Shown here: positions 26,224 to 35,349 of the stretch, piece by piece
Layout of the letters: each line of letters begins with the position of its first letter
Numbering within the stretch: the first letter of the stretch is position 1
DNA from: Gammaproteobacteria bacterium
GTDB taxonomy: Bacteria; Pseudomonadota; Gammaproteobacteria; JAUZRS01
Assembly: GCA_030949385.1 (NCBI GenBank)
Contig: JAUZSP010000010.1
Span: 1 to 64,000 of the forward strand
Direction of reading: 5' to 3'
DNA: 64,000 bases
Made by a program: the position numbers and the translations under genes
Notes under the pieces: generated by a model
What the model was told of the DNA's origin: nothing
What the model saw: the letters and a program-made list of their open reading frames with translations, nothing else
The model's database searches: none

Positions 26224-26240
26224 GCACAACGCCGTTGTGC
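26224..26240. repeat. Hairpin upstream of sthA
   Basis: GCACAAC (26224-26230), GCC loop, GTTGTGC (26234-26240): a 7-bp perfect inverted repeat between sthA and the MBL gene, both on the minus strand. It lacks a T tract; it could be an operator or a weak terminator for the upstream gene. Confidence 0.4.
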
Positions 26241-26284
26241 CTGTGGAGGTTAAAAGCAGGTTTAAGGCCATTTTTGCGGGTGGT

Positions 26285-27043
26285 TTAAGTCAGTTCTTGC
26301 CACTCACCACCTTGTTGCTGATCTAAAACAGTCAGCCATTCCGGTTGGCCGATGACGTTTTGAATGGCCGCCAGAGCCAATTCAGGGCGGTTGTTTTTTT
26401 CACTCAGATGGCCGAGAGCCAATTTTTTCAAGCGGCTGCGATCCATGCGTTGCAGCAGATCGGCGGCTTGGCTGTTTTCCAGATGACCGTAATTGCCACC
26501 GACTCGGGCTTGTAAATAGTCGGGGTAGGGGCCCGTGAGCAGCATGTCACGGTCGTGATTGCACTCCAGTAGCAGGGCGTCACAACCTGCCAGAGAGTCC
26601 ACCACAAAAGGGGTGATGCTGCCCAGATCGGTGAGCAGACCAAATTTTTGTTTGTTCTGTTCAAAGACAAATTGGCAGGGTTCAGCGGCATCGTGAGGAA
26701 CGGGAAAGGGGCGCACAGTCAGGGAGCCGATTTGAAAGCTTTGATGGGCGTGAAACAGTTTCAGGTTGGGGATTTTGACATCCCGCGCTTTACGGTGAGT
26801 GCCGTGGGTCATCCAGACGGGGAATTTATAACGCCGTGCCAGTGGTGCCACACCGGAGAGGTGGTCGCCGTGTTCGTGGGTTACCAACAGGGCATCAAGG
26901 TCATCGGGGGTAAGCTCAAAACGCTGTAACCGTTTGACCGTTTCTTTAATACTGAAGCCACAGTCGATCAGCAGCCGAGTGCCATCTGCTTCAATTAGGG
27001 TGGCGTTGCCAGAGCTGCCACTGCCCAAAGAGGCGAATCGCAT
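26285..27043 (-). CDS. MBL-fold metallo-hydrolase (YycJ/WalJ-like)
   Basis: A 252-residue metallo-beta-lactamase-fold protein of the YycJ/PhnP group. It begins MRFASLGSGSSGNATLIE, has the metal motif THEHGDHLSG, a histidine in VPHDAAEP, and LALGHLSEKNN. The family includes phosphodiesterases and nucleases; the exact substrate is unknown. The order dapA, BamC-like lipoprotein, MBL protein matches Pseudomonas and relatives. Confidence 0.88.
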   Translation of the reverse strand: MRFASLGSGSSGNATLIEADGTRLLIDCGFSIKETVKRLQRFELTPDDLDALLVTHEHGDHLSGVAPLARRYKFPVWMTHGTHRKARDVKIPNLKLFHAHQSFQIGSLTVRPFPVPHDAAEPCQFVFEQNKQKFGLLTDLGSITPFVVDSLAGCDALLLECNHDRDMLLTGPYPDYLQARVGGNYGHLENSQAADLLQRMDRSRLKKLALGHLSEKNNRPELALAAIQNVIGQPEWLTVLDQQQGGEWQELT

Positions 27044-27059
27044 CGCTTATGCGCGCCGC

Positions 27060-27299
27060 TTAGGGTGAGGTGGCGAGATTGGGTGGGTAGTCACTGACTT
27101 TGATCGGGGTAGCGTTGGTCTTTTTTAGCTCAGGAATGATAAAGGCTGTTGGCTCTTTTTTAATCTTTAAGTCGCTGGGCAGCTGTAGAGCGGGGTGTGA
27201 GGTGGCGCTGAAGTAATCCACCAACGGCTTGTCTTTTCCCGAACTACAGGCGCTGAGCATCAGTAGGGGTAAGAGCATGAGAGACAATAAATGTTTCAT
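27060..27299 (-). CDS. Miniature BamC/NlpB-like lipoprotein
   Basis: A 79-residue lipoprotein. The signal peptide MKHLLSLMLLPLLMLSAC has a lipobox (LSAC). The mature part contains ALQLPSDL and FIIPEL, reminiscent of the proline-rich N-terminal segment of BamC, which binds BamD. It starts three bases after the dapA stop, where bamC (nlpB) lies in relatives. Full BamC has about 340 residues with two globular domains; neither is present, and the frame ends naturally with ...NLATSP. Either a reduced BamC or an unrelated small lipoprotein in the same place. Confidence 0.65.
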   Translation of the reverse strand: MKHLLSLMLLPLLMLSACSSGKDKPLVDYFSATSHPALQLPSDLKIKKEPTAFIIPELKKTNATPIKVSDYPPNLATSP

Positions 27300-27301
27300 G
27301 C

Positions 27302-28192
27302 TTATGGTTGCTCCGTGGTGAGGCAATCGGCAGCCTGTAGAGCCGCGCGCAGGGTGTTTTGATGCTGTTTTGCCAATGGGGTCAGAGGCAGGCGAATGCC
27401 AGCGGGAATCAGCTCCATCTCCAGCAGCGCCCATTTGACCGGAATGGGATTGGCTTCCAAAAACAGGTTTTGGTGCAATCCCAAGAGAGGCTCATTGAGG
27501 GTCGCGGCTTTTGCTGCATCGCCTGCTAAGGCCAAGGCGCACATCTGTTGCATCGCTTTGGGAGCCACGTTGGCGGTCACCGAGATGTCGCCTTTGGCAC
27601 CGAGCAGAATGCACTGCATCGCGGTTTCGTCATCACCACTGTAAAGTTCAAAGTCATCACCACAGAGCGTCATGACCTCTTTGGCGCGTTCCAGATCGCC
27701 GGTGGCTTCTTTAATGCCGATGATGTTGTCGATGCTGGCCAGACGTGCCACGGTCTCGGGCAGCATGTCCACAGCGGTGCGTCCGGGGACGTTGTAGAGA
27801 ATTTGTGGGATCGCAACCGCTTCGGCTATGGCCTTGAAGTGCAGATACAAACCCTCTTGGGTGGGTTTGTTGTAATAGGGGGTCACCAGCAGGCAGGCAT
27901 CGGCTCCGGCTTCGTAGGCAAAGCGGGTTAACTCAATGGCCTCGCGAGTGGCGTTGGCACCGGTACCGGCGATGACCGGTAGGCGGCCATTGACCAGTTT
28001 GATGATCAGTGCCATCAGAGCGCAATGCTCTTTAAAGCTGAGGGTGGCTGACTCACCGGTGGTGCCCACTGCAACAATGGCGTTGGTGCCACTCTCTACG
28101 TGGAATTCGATTAAGTTTGCCAAGGAGGCCTCATCAAGAGAGCCGTCATCGTGCATGGGGGTTACTAGCGCTACCATACTGCCGTGAAACAT
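27302..28192 (-). CDS. dapA: 4-hydroxy-tetrahydrodipicolinate synthase
   Basis: A 296-residue Schiff-base aldolase, first committed step of lysine and diaminopimelate synthesis (E. coli 292). Motifs: [31 protein letters not shown] (catalytic tyrosine), and the Schiff-base lysine in [11 protein letters not shown] start at ATG 28192 (MFHGSMVAL); the in-frame extension to 28252 is not conserved. Confidence 0.97.
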   Translation of the reverse strand: MFHGSMVALVTPMHDDGSLDEASLANLIEFHVESGTNAIVAVGTTGESATLSFKEHCALMALIIKLVNGRLPVIAGTGANATREAIELTRFAYEAGADACLLVTPYYNKPTQEGLYLHFKAIAEAVAIPQILYNVPGRTAVDMLPETVARLASIDNIIGIKEATGDLERAKEVMTLCGDDFELYSGDDETAMQCILLGAKGDISVTANVAPKAMQQMCALALAGDAAKAATLNEPLLGLHQNLFLEANPIPVKWALLEMELIPAGIRLPLTPLAKQHQNTLRAALQAADCLTTEQP

Positions 28193-28331
28193 TGTTCTAC
28201 ACCACTCTAAAATCAAGGTCGTTATGGTACTTGGCATGAGGAAAGTTGACAAGTGAACTGTGGATTTTCAATGCCTTTCTGCACGGTGTACACTGCCTTC
28301 TTTTCTCGATTAATGAATTTTAGGAGTAGTA

Positions 28332-28799
28332 ATGGACGATAGCCTATTGGGTAAACGCGCCCCCGATTTTGAATTGCCTGCCACTGGTGAACAGAGTGTG
28401 CGTCTTTCTGATCTTAAAGGTCAAAATGTGGTGCTCTATTTTTATCCGCGTGACAACACCTCAGGGTGTACCACCGAGGGATTGGATTTTGGTGAGAATA
28501 TCGAGGCGTTTAAGGCCGCCAATACGGTGATCTTTGGGCTTTCCAAAGACAGCGTAAAGAGCCACGAAGGTTTTAAAGAGAAGCAGGACTTTCCTTTTGA
28601 GCTGCTTTCCGACGAGAACAGCGATGTTTGTGAAAAATACCTCTGTTTCAAATTGAAGAAAAATTACGGCAAAGAGTACATGGGCATCGAGCGCAGCACC
28701 TTTTTGATCAACGCCGAAGGGGAAGTAGTGCAGGAGTGGCGCAAGGTGAAAGTGCCGGAGCATGTGCTTGAAGTGTTGGCAGCAGCAAAAGAGCTTTAA
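28332..28799 (+). CDS. bcp: Thioredoxin-dependent peroxiredoxin, Bcp/PrxQ family
   Basis: A 155-residue peroxiredoxin that reduces hydroperoxides. The peroxidatic cysteine is C46 in YPRDNTSGCTTEG. The usual PrxQ resolving cysteine five residues later is absent (leucine at 51), while C100 and C105 lie further on, so it may use a different resolving cysteine or external thiol. Divergent from dapA. TAGGAG lies just before the ATG. Confidence 0.92.
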   Translation: MDDSLLGKRAPDFELPATGEQSVRLSDLKGQNVVLYFYPRDNTSGCTTEGLDFGENIEAFKAANTVIFGLSKDSVKSHEGFKEKQDFPFELLSDENSDVCEKYLCFKLKKNYGKEYMGIERSTFLINAEGEVVQEWRKVKVPEHVLEVLAAAKEL

Positions 28800-28937
28800 T
28801 TCTTCTTTGATGCAAAATATGGATCACCCTTTGCTCTGAGAATATCTACACTTTGTACCGTATGGAGGTGTCTGTGAGATTGCTTTGTGTGATGATCAGG
28901 CTTCTCCCCTTCTACCTCAACTTCAAGAGAATCGACA

Positions 28938-31428
28938 ATGACCGCCAATACTCCCCTTCAGCCAACCGATCTGCCACCTTTGGGTATGGATGAAACCAGT
29001 CTGGTGCATGATTTTCAGCACTACTTCAGCCACACCTTGGGGCGTGATAAATATTCGCCTCATCTGCACTACGCTTATGAAGCCTTGGCGCTGACGTTGC
29101 GAGATCGGCTCATGGAACGCTGGCGAAACACCCGTCAAGCCTATGAAAGCAGCGGTTGCAAGCAGACGTTTTATCTCTCTTTGGAGTTTCTGATGGGGCG
29201 GGCGCTGGGTAACGCCATGCTGAATTTGGGCTTGAACGAGGAAACCGCCGCCGCCATGCATCAGCTGGGGCTTTCCTTGGAAGAGGTCAGCGAAGCGGAA
29301 CACGATGCGGGGCTGGGGAACGGCGGCTTGGGACGTTTGGCGGCCTGTTTTCTTGACAGTTGCGCGACGTTGCAATTGCCGGTGACCGGTTACGGCATTC
29401 GTTACGAATACGGCATGTTTCGTCAGCACATCTGCGATGGTCATCAAGTGGAAGACCCCGATCACTGGTTGCGGGACGGCAATCCGTGGGAGCTGGAGCG
29501 GCCTGAATACACTCAGACGATTAAGTTTGGCGGTCGCAGTGAGATGTACCACGATGCCAAGGGGGGTGCTGCGCAGTCGTTGGGTGGAGAGCAATGATGT
29601 CTATGCGGTGCCTTACGATACCCCCGTGCCAGGTTATCAAAACGGTACGGTCAATACGCTGCGCCTTTGGTCTGCCAGTGCGACGGATGCCTTTGATCTG
29701 AATGAGTTTAATGCAGGCAGTTATTCTGATGCGGTGTCGGCCAAAAATGACGCTGAAAAGATCACCATGGTGCTTTATCCCAATGACAGCAGTGAAAATG
29801 GCAAAGATCTGCGTCTGCGTCAGCAGTATTTTCTCGCCTCCGCCAGTTTGCAAGATGTCTTGCAGCACTGGTGTCGTCAGCATGGCGATGATTTTAGTCA
29901 GTTTGCAGATAAACACTGTTTTCAACTGAACGACACGCATCCCACTATCGGCATTCCTGAATTGATGCGCTTGTTGCTGGATGAACACGGTCTGGGTTGG
30001 GATGAGGCGTGGCAGATCACGCGCAAAACCATGGCGTACACCAATCACACCCTGTTGCCAGAGGCATTGGAGCGGTGGCCGGTGCGCCAGTTCCGTGATC
30101 TGTTGCCGCGTATTTTGGAAATCATCTACGAGATTAATGCGCGCTTTTTAAACGAAGTCAGCCAGCGTTGGCCAGGCGATACGCAGCGCCAGCGACGAAT
30201 GTCGTTGATCGAAGAGGGCGGTGAGCCGCAAATTCGCATGGCTTATTTGGCCATTGTTGGCAGCATGTCGGTGAATGGGGTGGCTGAGCTGCACTCGAAG
30301 CTGTTGGTGGCCGGTCTGTTTAAAGATTTCCATGAGTTGTGGCCGACCAAATTTAACAACAAAACCAACGGTGTTACCCAGCGGCGTTGGTTGGCGTGGT
30401 GTAATCCCGAACTGAAAAAGCTGATTGATGGTCGCATTGGCAGTGAGTGGGTGACGGATCTTTCGCAGTTGAAACAGTTGGCTCCGTTGGCCGATGACGC
30501 TGCGTTTCAGACCCAATGGCATGAGGTCAAGATGGGCAACAAACGCCGTTTGGCGGCGTTGGTCAAAGAGAGTTGTGGGGTGGAGTTTGACCCTGCGGCG
30601 ATGTTTGATGTGCAGGTGAAACGCATTCACGAATACAAACGTCAGTTGCTTAATGCCTTGCACATCATTCACCTTTACAACCGGATTAAACGCGGAGATA
30701 CGGAGAACTGGACTCCTCGCTGTGTGTTGATCGGCGGTAAAGCCGCCCCTGGTTACGTCATTGCAAAGTTGATTATCAAGTTAATCAATAACATTGCTCA
30801 GGTGGTCAATAACGACCCTGATACGCAAGGTTTGTTGCGGGTTGCGTTTATTCCGAATTATCGCGTCTCGGCGATGGAGATTATCAGCCCAGGCAGCGAC
30901 TTGTCGGAGCAGATCTCCACTGCGGGTAAAGAGGCTTCCGGTACCGGCAATATGAAGTTTATGATGAACGGTGCCATTACCATCGGTACTTTGGACGGCG
31001 CTAACATCGAAATTTTGGAAGAGGTGGGGGATGAGAATTTCTTCCTCTTTGGGCTGGATGCGGCGGAGGTGGAAGCCGAACGTGGGCAGTACAATCCACA
31101 AGCTTATATTGATGCCGATGAGGATCTAAAAGAGGTGTTTAAACTGCTGCACTGCGGTCATTTTAATCAATTTGAGGCGGGTTTGTTTGATCCGCTGTTA
31201 TTGACCTTAACTCATTCGCATGACCCTTGGATGACCTTGGCGGATTTTCGCAGTTACGTTGATGCTCAGCACGCGGTGGCAGAGGCCTATCAAGACCGTT
31301 CACGCTGGTTAAAAATGAGTATTTTGAACAGCGCCTGCAGCGGTAAATTTTCCACCGACCGTACTATGATGGATTACAACCGCGAGATTTGGCATCTACC
31401 ACAAGTAGAGGCCTTGGCTTTGAAATAG
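28938..31428 (+). CDS. glgP: Glycogen/alpha-glucan phosphorylase, frameshifted at a G6 run
   Basis: A GT35 phosphorylase releasing glucose-1-phosphate from glycogen. The N-terminal part has YYLSLEFLMGRALGNAM-like sequence (FYLSLEFLMGRALGNAM) and GLGNGGLGRLAACFLDS. The frame ends at 29597 because of a G6 run at 29561-29566. Dropping one G joins MYHDAKG to VLRSRWVESNDV, and the rest continues with FQLNDTHP, QVKRIHEYKRQLLN and the PLP site EASGTGNMKFMMNG. The joined protein has about 829 residues (E. coli GlgP 815). No other glycogen gene is in the window. Confidence 0.9.
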
Positions 31429-31430
31429 AG

Positions 31431-31832
31431 TTAGGGGTCAGGAGAGGTCAGGTTCTTCGGAGTCTGGCGAATCTCCAACCGCTCTACGGTAGCTAAAAAG
31501 ATATAACGTCCGTCTAAAGTACGAAAGCTGCGCCCAGCGATCTCTCCCTGTTTGGCACGATACTCACGACTCTCTCCTGTTTCGCTGTTGATCACAAAGA
31601 CCTGTACTTGCACCTGTTCGTCGTCCCAATTGAGATAAAAAAGCAGGCTGGAGAGAGTGAGTGTGACCGCCAGAAAACTGTAGGCGATAAAACGCCCCGA
31701 AAAGATCGGGGCTTTGGTTTCAGTGTGGGACAGCTCTGCTTTCCTCTGTATGACTTCGGGTGGCCGTTTGGCGCGATAAAAGAGCGCAACCCCCACGATC
31801 AGCAACAGAGTAAAAAACAGTTTAGTTAGCAT
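31431..31832 (-). CDS. Two-helix membrane protein, hypothetical
   Basis: A 133-residue protein beginning MLTKLFFTLLLIVGVALFY, with a second hydrophobic helix (FIAYSFLAVTLTLSSLLFYL) and a C-terminal soluble part (VFVINSETGESREYRAKQGEI...). I do not recognise a family. It overlaps the end of the upstream transporter gene by 11 bases, suggesting co-translation. It converges with glgP. Confidence 0.65.
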   Translation of the reverse strand: MLTKLFFTLLLIVGVALFYRAKRPPEVIQRKAELSHTETKAPIFSGRFIAYSFLAVTLTLSSLLFYLNWDDEQVQVQVFVINSETGESREYRAKQGEIAGRSFRTLDGRYIFLATVERLEIRQTPKNLTSPDP

Positions 31833-32910
31833 GATCGACACTTGCAGTGGAGGTTTCGTGATCAATTGCCGCGGGCCAAGCGTTGATCACCGCTTGTACC
31901 AACGTGGCGAGGGGAATGGCAAAAAAGATTCCCCAAACACCCCAAATACCGCCAAAAAAGAGCACCGCAACGATAATGGCGGTGGGGTGAAGGTTGACCA
32001 CTTCGGAGAACAAAATGGGGACGAGAATGTTGCCATCCAAAATTTGGATGAGTTGGTAAAAGAGCAGCAAGTAACCTAATTCGGCACTAAATCCCCATTG
32101 AAAATAGGCGATGAGCGCCACCGGTAGGGTGACGGCCACGGCACCGACAAAGGGAATGATGACGGAAATGCCCACCAAAAAACTCAGCAGCAGCGAGTAG
32201 TTTAATCCCATAAAAGCAAAGGTGAGAAAGGTGGCGGCCCAGACGATGATGATTTCGATAAATTTACCACGGACGTAATTGCCGATCTTCTGATCGACTT
32301 CGGACCAGACCTGTGAGGCCAGCTCCATGCGCTTGGGCATAAAACGACAAAACCACTCCAGTAGCAGCTTTTTGTCTTTTAGAGCAAAAAAGACCAGCAG
32401 TGGCACTAAGATGGTGTAGATCAGAAAGGTGAAAAAGCCGACCATGTGAGCCAAGGAGAGGGATAAAATGGTTTGTCCCATACCGGCTACAGCGCTGCGC
32501 AGGGCGGCGATGATTTCTTGAATTTGCTGGGCAGTAACGAGGGTGGGGTACAGCTCAGGCAGTTGCAGTAAAGTGCTCTGCGCACTGACGATCATGTTTG
32601 GCAGTTCACGAATTAAGGCCACTACTTGTTGTGATAGCAGGGGTAATAAGCCTATGAATATGATCAAACAGAAGAGCAAGAAGATCAAAAAGACAAAGGT
32701 GACCGCCAACATACGAGGGATTCGGTAGGATTCGATGAACTGCACGGTGCCTTCCAGAAGATAGGCTAAGACCGTGGCGATCAGCAGTGGAGCAAGCAGG
32801 TCTCCCAATAAGACGATGGTGGTGAAGACGACGATGAGCAGCAGCGCCAGAATGACCACTTGAGGGTCGGAGAAATGCTCTCGATACCAAATGCGCAGTA
32901 CGCCCCACAT
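31822..32910 (-). CDS. AI-2E family transporter (PerM-like)
   Basis: A 362-residue polytopic membrane protein of the AI-2 exporter/PerM superfamily. It has several N-terminal helices, a long amphipathic segment with VVALIRELPNM, and the conserved region around GNYVRGKFIEIIIVW and GGIWGVWGIFFAIPLATLVQAV. PerM proteins are putative permeases. The gene is followed by a small membrane protein and preceded by a 114-residue soluble protein, with nearly no gaps, so these form an operon. Confidence 0.9.
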   Translation of the reverse strand: MWGVLRIWYREHFSDPQVVILALLLIVVFTTIVLLGDLLAPLLIATVLAYLLEGTVQFIESYRIPRMLAVTFVFLIFLLFCLIIFIGLLPLLSQQVVALIRELPNMIVSAQSTLLQLPELYPTLVTAQQIQEIIAALRSAVAGMGQTILSLSLAHMVGFFTFLIYTILVPLLVFFALKDKKLLLEWFCRFMPKRMELASQVWSEVDQKIGNYVRGKFIEIIIVWAATFLTFAFMGLNYSLLLSFLVGISVIIPFVGAVAVTLPVALIAYFQWGFSAELGYLLLFYQLIQILDGNILVPILFSEVVNLHPTAIIVAVLFFGGIWGVWGIFFAIPLATLVQAVINAWPAAIDHETSTASVDHAN

Positions 32911-33254
32911 CAGCGTGTCTCCACTAATTTTTGATAATGATCGGCAAACAATTGTTCCAGCTCGACAACGACTTCTGCGGCTTTGCGACCTTGCAGTAGA
33001 TGTTGGCTCATTAGGCCGGAGGCTTCGTGCAGCACTTTGCTCTTATCCAGCATGGGGTAACTGCGTGACAGGCGTTTGATGGCGGTGACGACGGTTTCGT
33101 TTGCTGCGGCTTCTTCCAGCTGCGGTTCTGTGAGAGGTTTTTCATCAATGCCGCAGCGCTGGTAGAGAAACTCGGCAAACTGTACCAAGGTCTGCTGTTC
33201 TTCAAGCGGCAGGGCATCAAAACAGTGGTTTAATTTTTTTGCACGGGGATTCAT
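32910..33254 (-). CDS. Hypothetical soluble protein upstream of perM
   Basis: A 114-residue, mostly helical, acidic protein (KKLNHCFDALPLEEQQTLVQF near the N terminus). It resembles small proteins often found next to PerM transporters, but I assign no function. Its stop overlaps the start of the transporter gene. The ATG at 33254 is the first in frame. Confidence 0.65.
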   Translation of the reverse strand: MNPRAKKLNHCFDALPLEEQQTLVQFAEFLYQRCGIDEKPLTEPQLEEAAANETVVTAIKRLSRSYPMLDKSKVLHEASGLMSQHLLQGRKAAEVVVELEQLFADHYQKLVETR

Positions 33255-33278
33255 AAAAAGATCATTCTTATCGGTTGT

Positions 33279-34214
33279 TTACTGGGGGGGGGTGATGCTA
33301 ACAGAGCCACTGCCCTGTTGGTTTTTTTTGCAATACTGGCGTGAAAAATCCAATAATTCATCCAGTATTCGTACCCGAAATTTTTGTCGTTGGCGCACAA
33401 AGGAAAAGGGCCGTTCTAGGGGTGGGTCAAGACGCACGGCTTTTAAGGTTCCCAATTTCAACTCTTTTATCACCGTTGCACAAGAAGCAATGGAGAGGCC
33501 GAGACCGGCTTCCACTGCGCCTTTAATTGCCTCGGGGCTGCCCAATTCCAAACAGTTGTCCAGTTCGTCTTCATTGATGTCTTGGCTGCGCAGGTATTTG
33601 GAGATCACTTCGCGAGTGCCAGAACCCACCTCGCGAAAAATAAATGGGTAGGCCAATAAACAATGGACATCGAGTGACATTTCATTGGCCAACTCATGGT
33701 GGGGGTGCATGATCACCAGCAGCTGATCCATGCGACAGGTTTCGGACAGCAGCAGTTTGTTGTTAATGGAGCCTTCAACAATGCCAAGGTCAATCAAGTT
33801 TTCTTCCATCATCGAGACCACGTTCTCGGTATTGCCGACTTTGAGGCGGATGTTGATTTCGGGGTATTTTTGTTTGAAGCTTCCGAGTAGGGCTGGAAGC
33901 ATGTATTCGGCAATGGTGGTGCTGGCACCCAATACCAATGCGCCGGTGACGTCACCGGTCATTTCTTTGACCACCTCCTGCATTTCGCTGTAGAGCACGA
34001 AGATGCGTTCGGAGTATTCGTAGACCCGTTTGCCGGTTTCCGTTAGACCAATCTTGTTGTGGCCGCGATCAAACAGGCGGGTATTGAAGTCCTCTTCCAG
34101 TTGGCGAATCTGAAAGGTAACCGCCGGTTGAGTCATGCTGAGGCTTTCTGCGGCTTTGGTAAAACTCAGCAGCCGCGCTACGGTATGAAACACCTGCAAT
34201 CGTCGGTCGGACAT
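33279..34214 (-). CDS. LysR-family transcriptional regulator
   Basis: A 311-residue LysR protein. The winged helix-turn-helix reads DRRLQVFHTVARLLSFTKAAESLSMTQPAVT; the effector domain follows from about residue 90 (GALVLGASTTIAEYMLPALL). The overall pattern resembles CbbR/CysB-like activators, but the target is unknown: neither cbb nor cys structural genes are adjacent. The start at 34214 (MSDRRL) omits a non-conserved extension. It is divergent from the EPS locus. Confidence 0.88.
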   Translation of the reverse strand: MSDRRLQVFHTVARLLSFTKAAESLSMTQPAVTFQIRQLEEDFNTRLFDRGHNKIGLTETGKRVYEYSERIFVLYSEMQEVVKEMTGDVTGALVLGASTTIAEYMLPALLGSFKQKYPEINIRLKVGNTENVVSMMEENLIDLGIVEGSINNKLLLSETCRMDQLLVIMHPHHELANEMSLDVHCLLAYPFIFREVGSGTREVISKYLRSQDINEDELDNCLELGSPEAIKGAVEAGLGLSIASCATVIKELKLGTLKAVRLDPPLERPFSFVRQRQKFRVRILDELLDFSRQYCKKNQQGSGSVSITPPQ

Positions 34215-34274
34215 ATGTAGTTCCCAGAAAAATAGACAGCAAAGTCGTATCTTACCAGTTAGGCTGAGCAACAT

Positions 34275-34609
34275 ACACGCCCGCTAGAATAAATGTTTGC
34301 TGGAAGTGTTTGTTGTTACGTTTGATGGGATTTTGCAAAGTGGGTGGCTTGTTCGGGCTTTGGCTTTGATTTAGTATCGTCAGGGCGTTGTGGCGGATTG
34401 TTGGAATCCAGTACTGCATGGCTGGAAAAATCTGCCGTTATGCAAGGTAGTGGGACGAGGTTTGGAACAAGATGGTTAGGAACTAAAATGACATCAAGAT
34501 GTTGCCTAGAGAGGTTATAGGATATTTAGGTCTTATTTGTTGGTTTTTTGATAAAATTTCCTGAAAACCGTGGTTAAATCACGGGTTTATGGTTTTAAAG
34601 TAGTGGAAA
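34275..34609. other. Intergenic region between lysR and the EPS locus
   Basis: About 395 bases (34215-34609) lie between divergent lysR and the EPS export gene. I see no gene in it. TG-A-TAAAAT at 34548-34556 is a candidate extended -10 promoter for the EPS locus, about 54 bases before the first start. An imperfect inverted repeat (AACCGTG...CACGGGTT) follows it at about 34566-34587. I looked for a sigma-54 site and found no convincing match. Confidence 0.4.
34548..34556 (+). promoter_or_regulatory. Candidate extended -10 promoter of the EPS locus
   Basis: TG-A-TAAAAT matches the extended -10 pattern; no clear -35 box is at the right distance. It would produce a leader of about 50 bases before ATG 34610. 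Confidence 0.35.
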
Positions 34610-35308
34610 ATGAGAGCTAAAGGTATGAGGATGGATCAAAGCGTTGCTCCAGATGACGTACAAATGAGTGAGAGGTGGTCGGTGAGAAATAAGATGCGTT
34701 GGTGTGTGGGGGGCTGGTTGAGTGGTTTTTTACTGCTTATGGGTGTTAGTGGAGTGCTTCACGCTATTGAAGAAAATGAAGTTTCGCCTTATTACTTAGT
34801 GAAAGAGTATTACATTGGTGTTGATGATGAACTTGATGTCAATGTCTGGCGTCAGCCGGAACTGTCGGTCAGCGTTCCCGTGCGTCCAGATGGCATGATC
34901 TCCTTGCCTTTGGTGGGGGAGTTGAAGGCCGAAGGTTTGACCCCCAAACAACTCTCTGATCTGGTTCGTGATCGCTTGGCAAAATTTGTTCGTGATCCCA
35001 AAGTGGCCATTATTTTAACCCAGTTACGCAGTCACGAATTTTTATCCCAAGTGCGTGTGTTGGGTGCAGTGGGATCGGTGACCTCGTTACCGTACCGGCC
35101 TGGCATGACCGTTTTGGATGTGGTGCTGGAGGCGGGTGGGGTGAGTGAATTTTCTTCACCTAATGGGACTAAACTGTACCGTAAATTTGACGGTAAAACC
35201 CGAACCATTGAAGTAAATCTTAAGGATATTCTGAGCGAAGGAAAGCTGGAAACCAATTATACCTTACGTCCTGGTGATGTAATTACTGTTCCTGAAAAGC
35301 TTTTTTAG
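34610..35308 (+). CDS. Polysaccharide export protein (XrtA/PEP-CTERM EPS type)
   Basis: A 232-residue Wza-like export protein. After a membrane/signal segment (WCVGGWLSGFLLLMGVSG) comes the Poly_export domain (YYIGVDDELDVNVWRQPELSV, RPDGMISLPLVGELKAEG) and an SLBB-type region (VRVLGAVGSVTSLPYRPGMTVLD). It forms the outer-membrane/periplasmic exit for exopolysaccharide. No lipobox cysteine is evident in this start frame, and ATG 34625 or 34631 are alternatives. First gene of the EPS locus. Confidence 0.87.
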   Translation: MRAKGMRMDQSVAPDDVQMSERWSVRNKMRWCVGGWLSGFLLLMGVSGVLHAIEENEVSPYYLVKEYYIGVDDELDVNVWRQPELSVSVPVRPDGMISLPLVGELKAEGLTPKQLSDLVRDRLAKFVRDPKVAIILTQLRSHEFLSQVRVLGAVGSVTSLPYRPGMTVLDVVLEAGGVSEFSSPNGTKLYRKFDGKTRTIEVNLKDILSEGKLETNYTLRPGDVITVPEKLF

Positions 35309-35349
35309 GTTTTGAATAACATTTTACGATAAAAATGGCGGTGTGAATT

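Noticed and set aside
34275-34609. Sigma-54 promoter upstream of the EPS locus
   Set aside because: No GG and GC pair at the required spacing was found in that gap.
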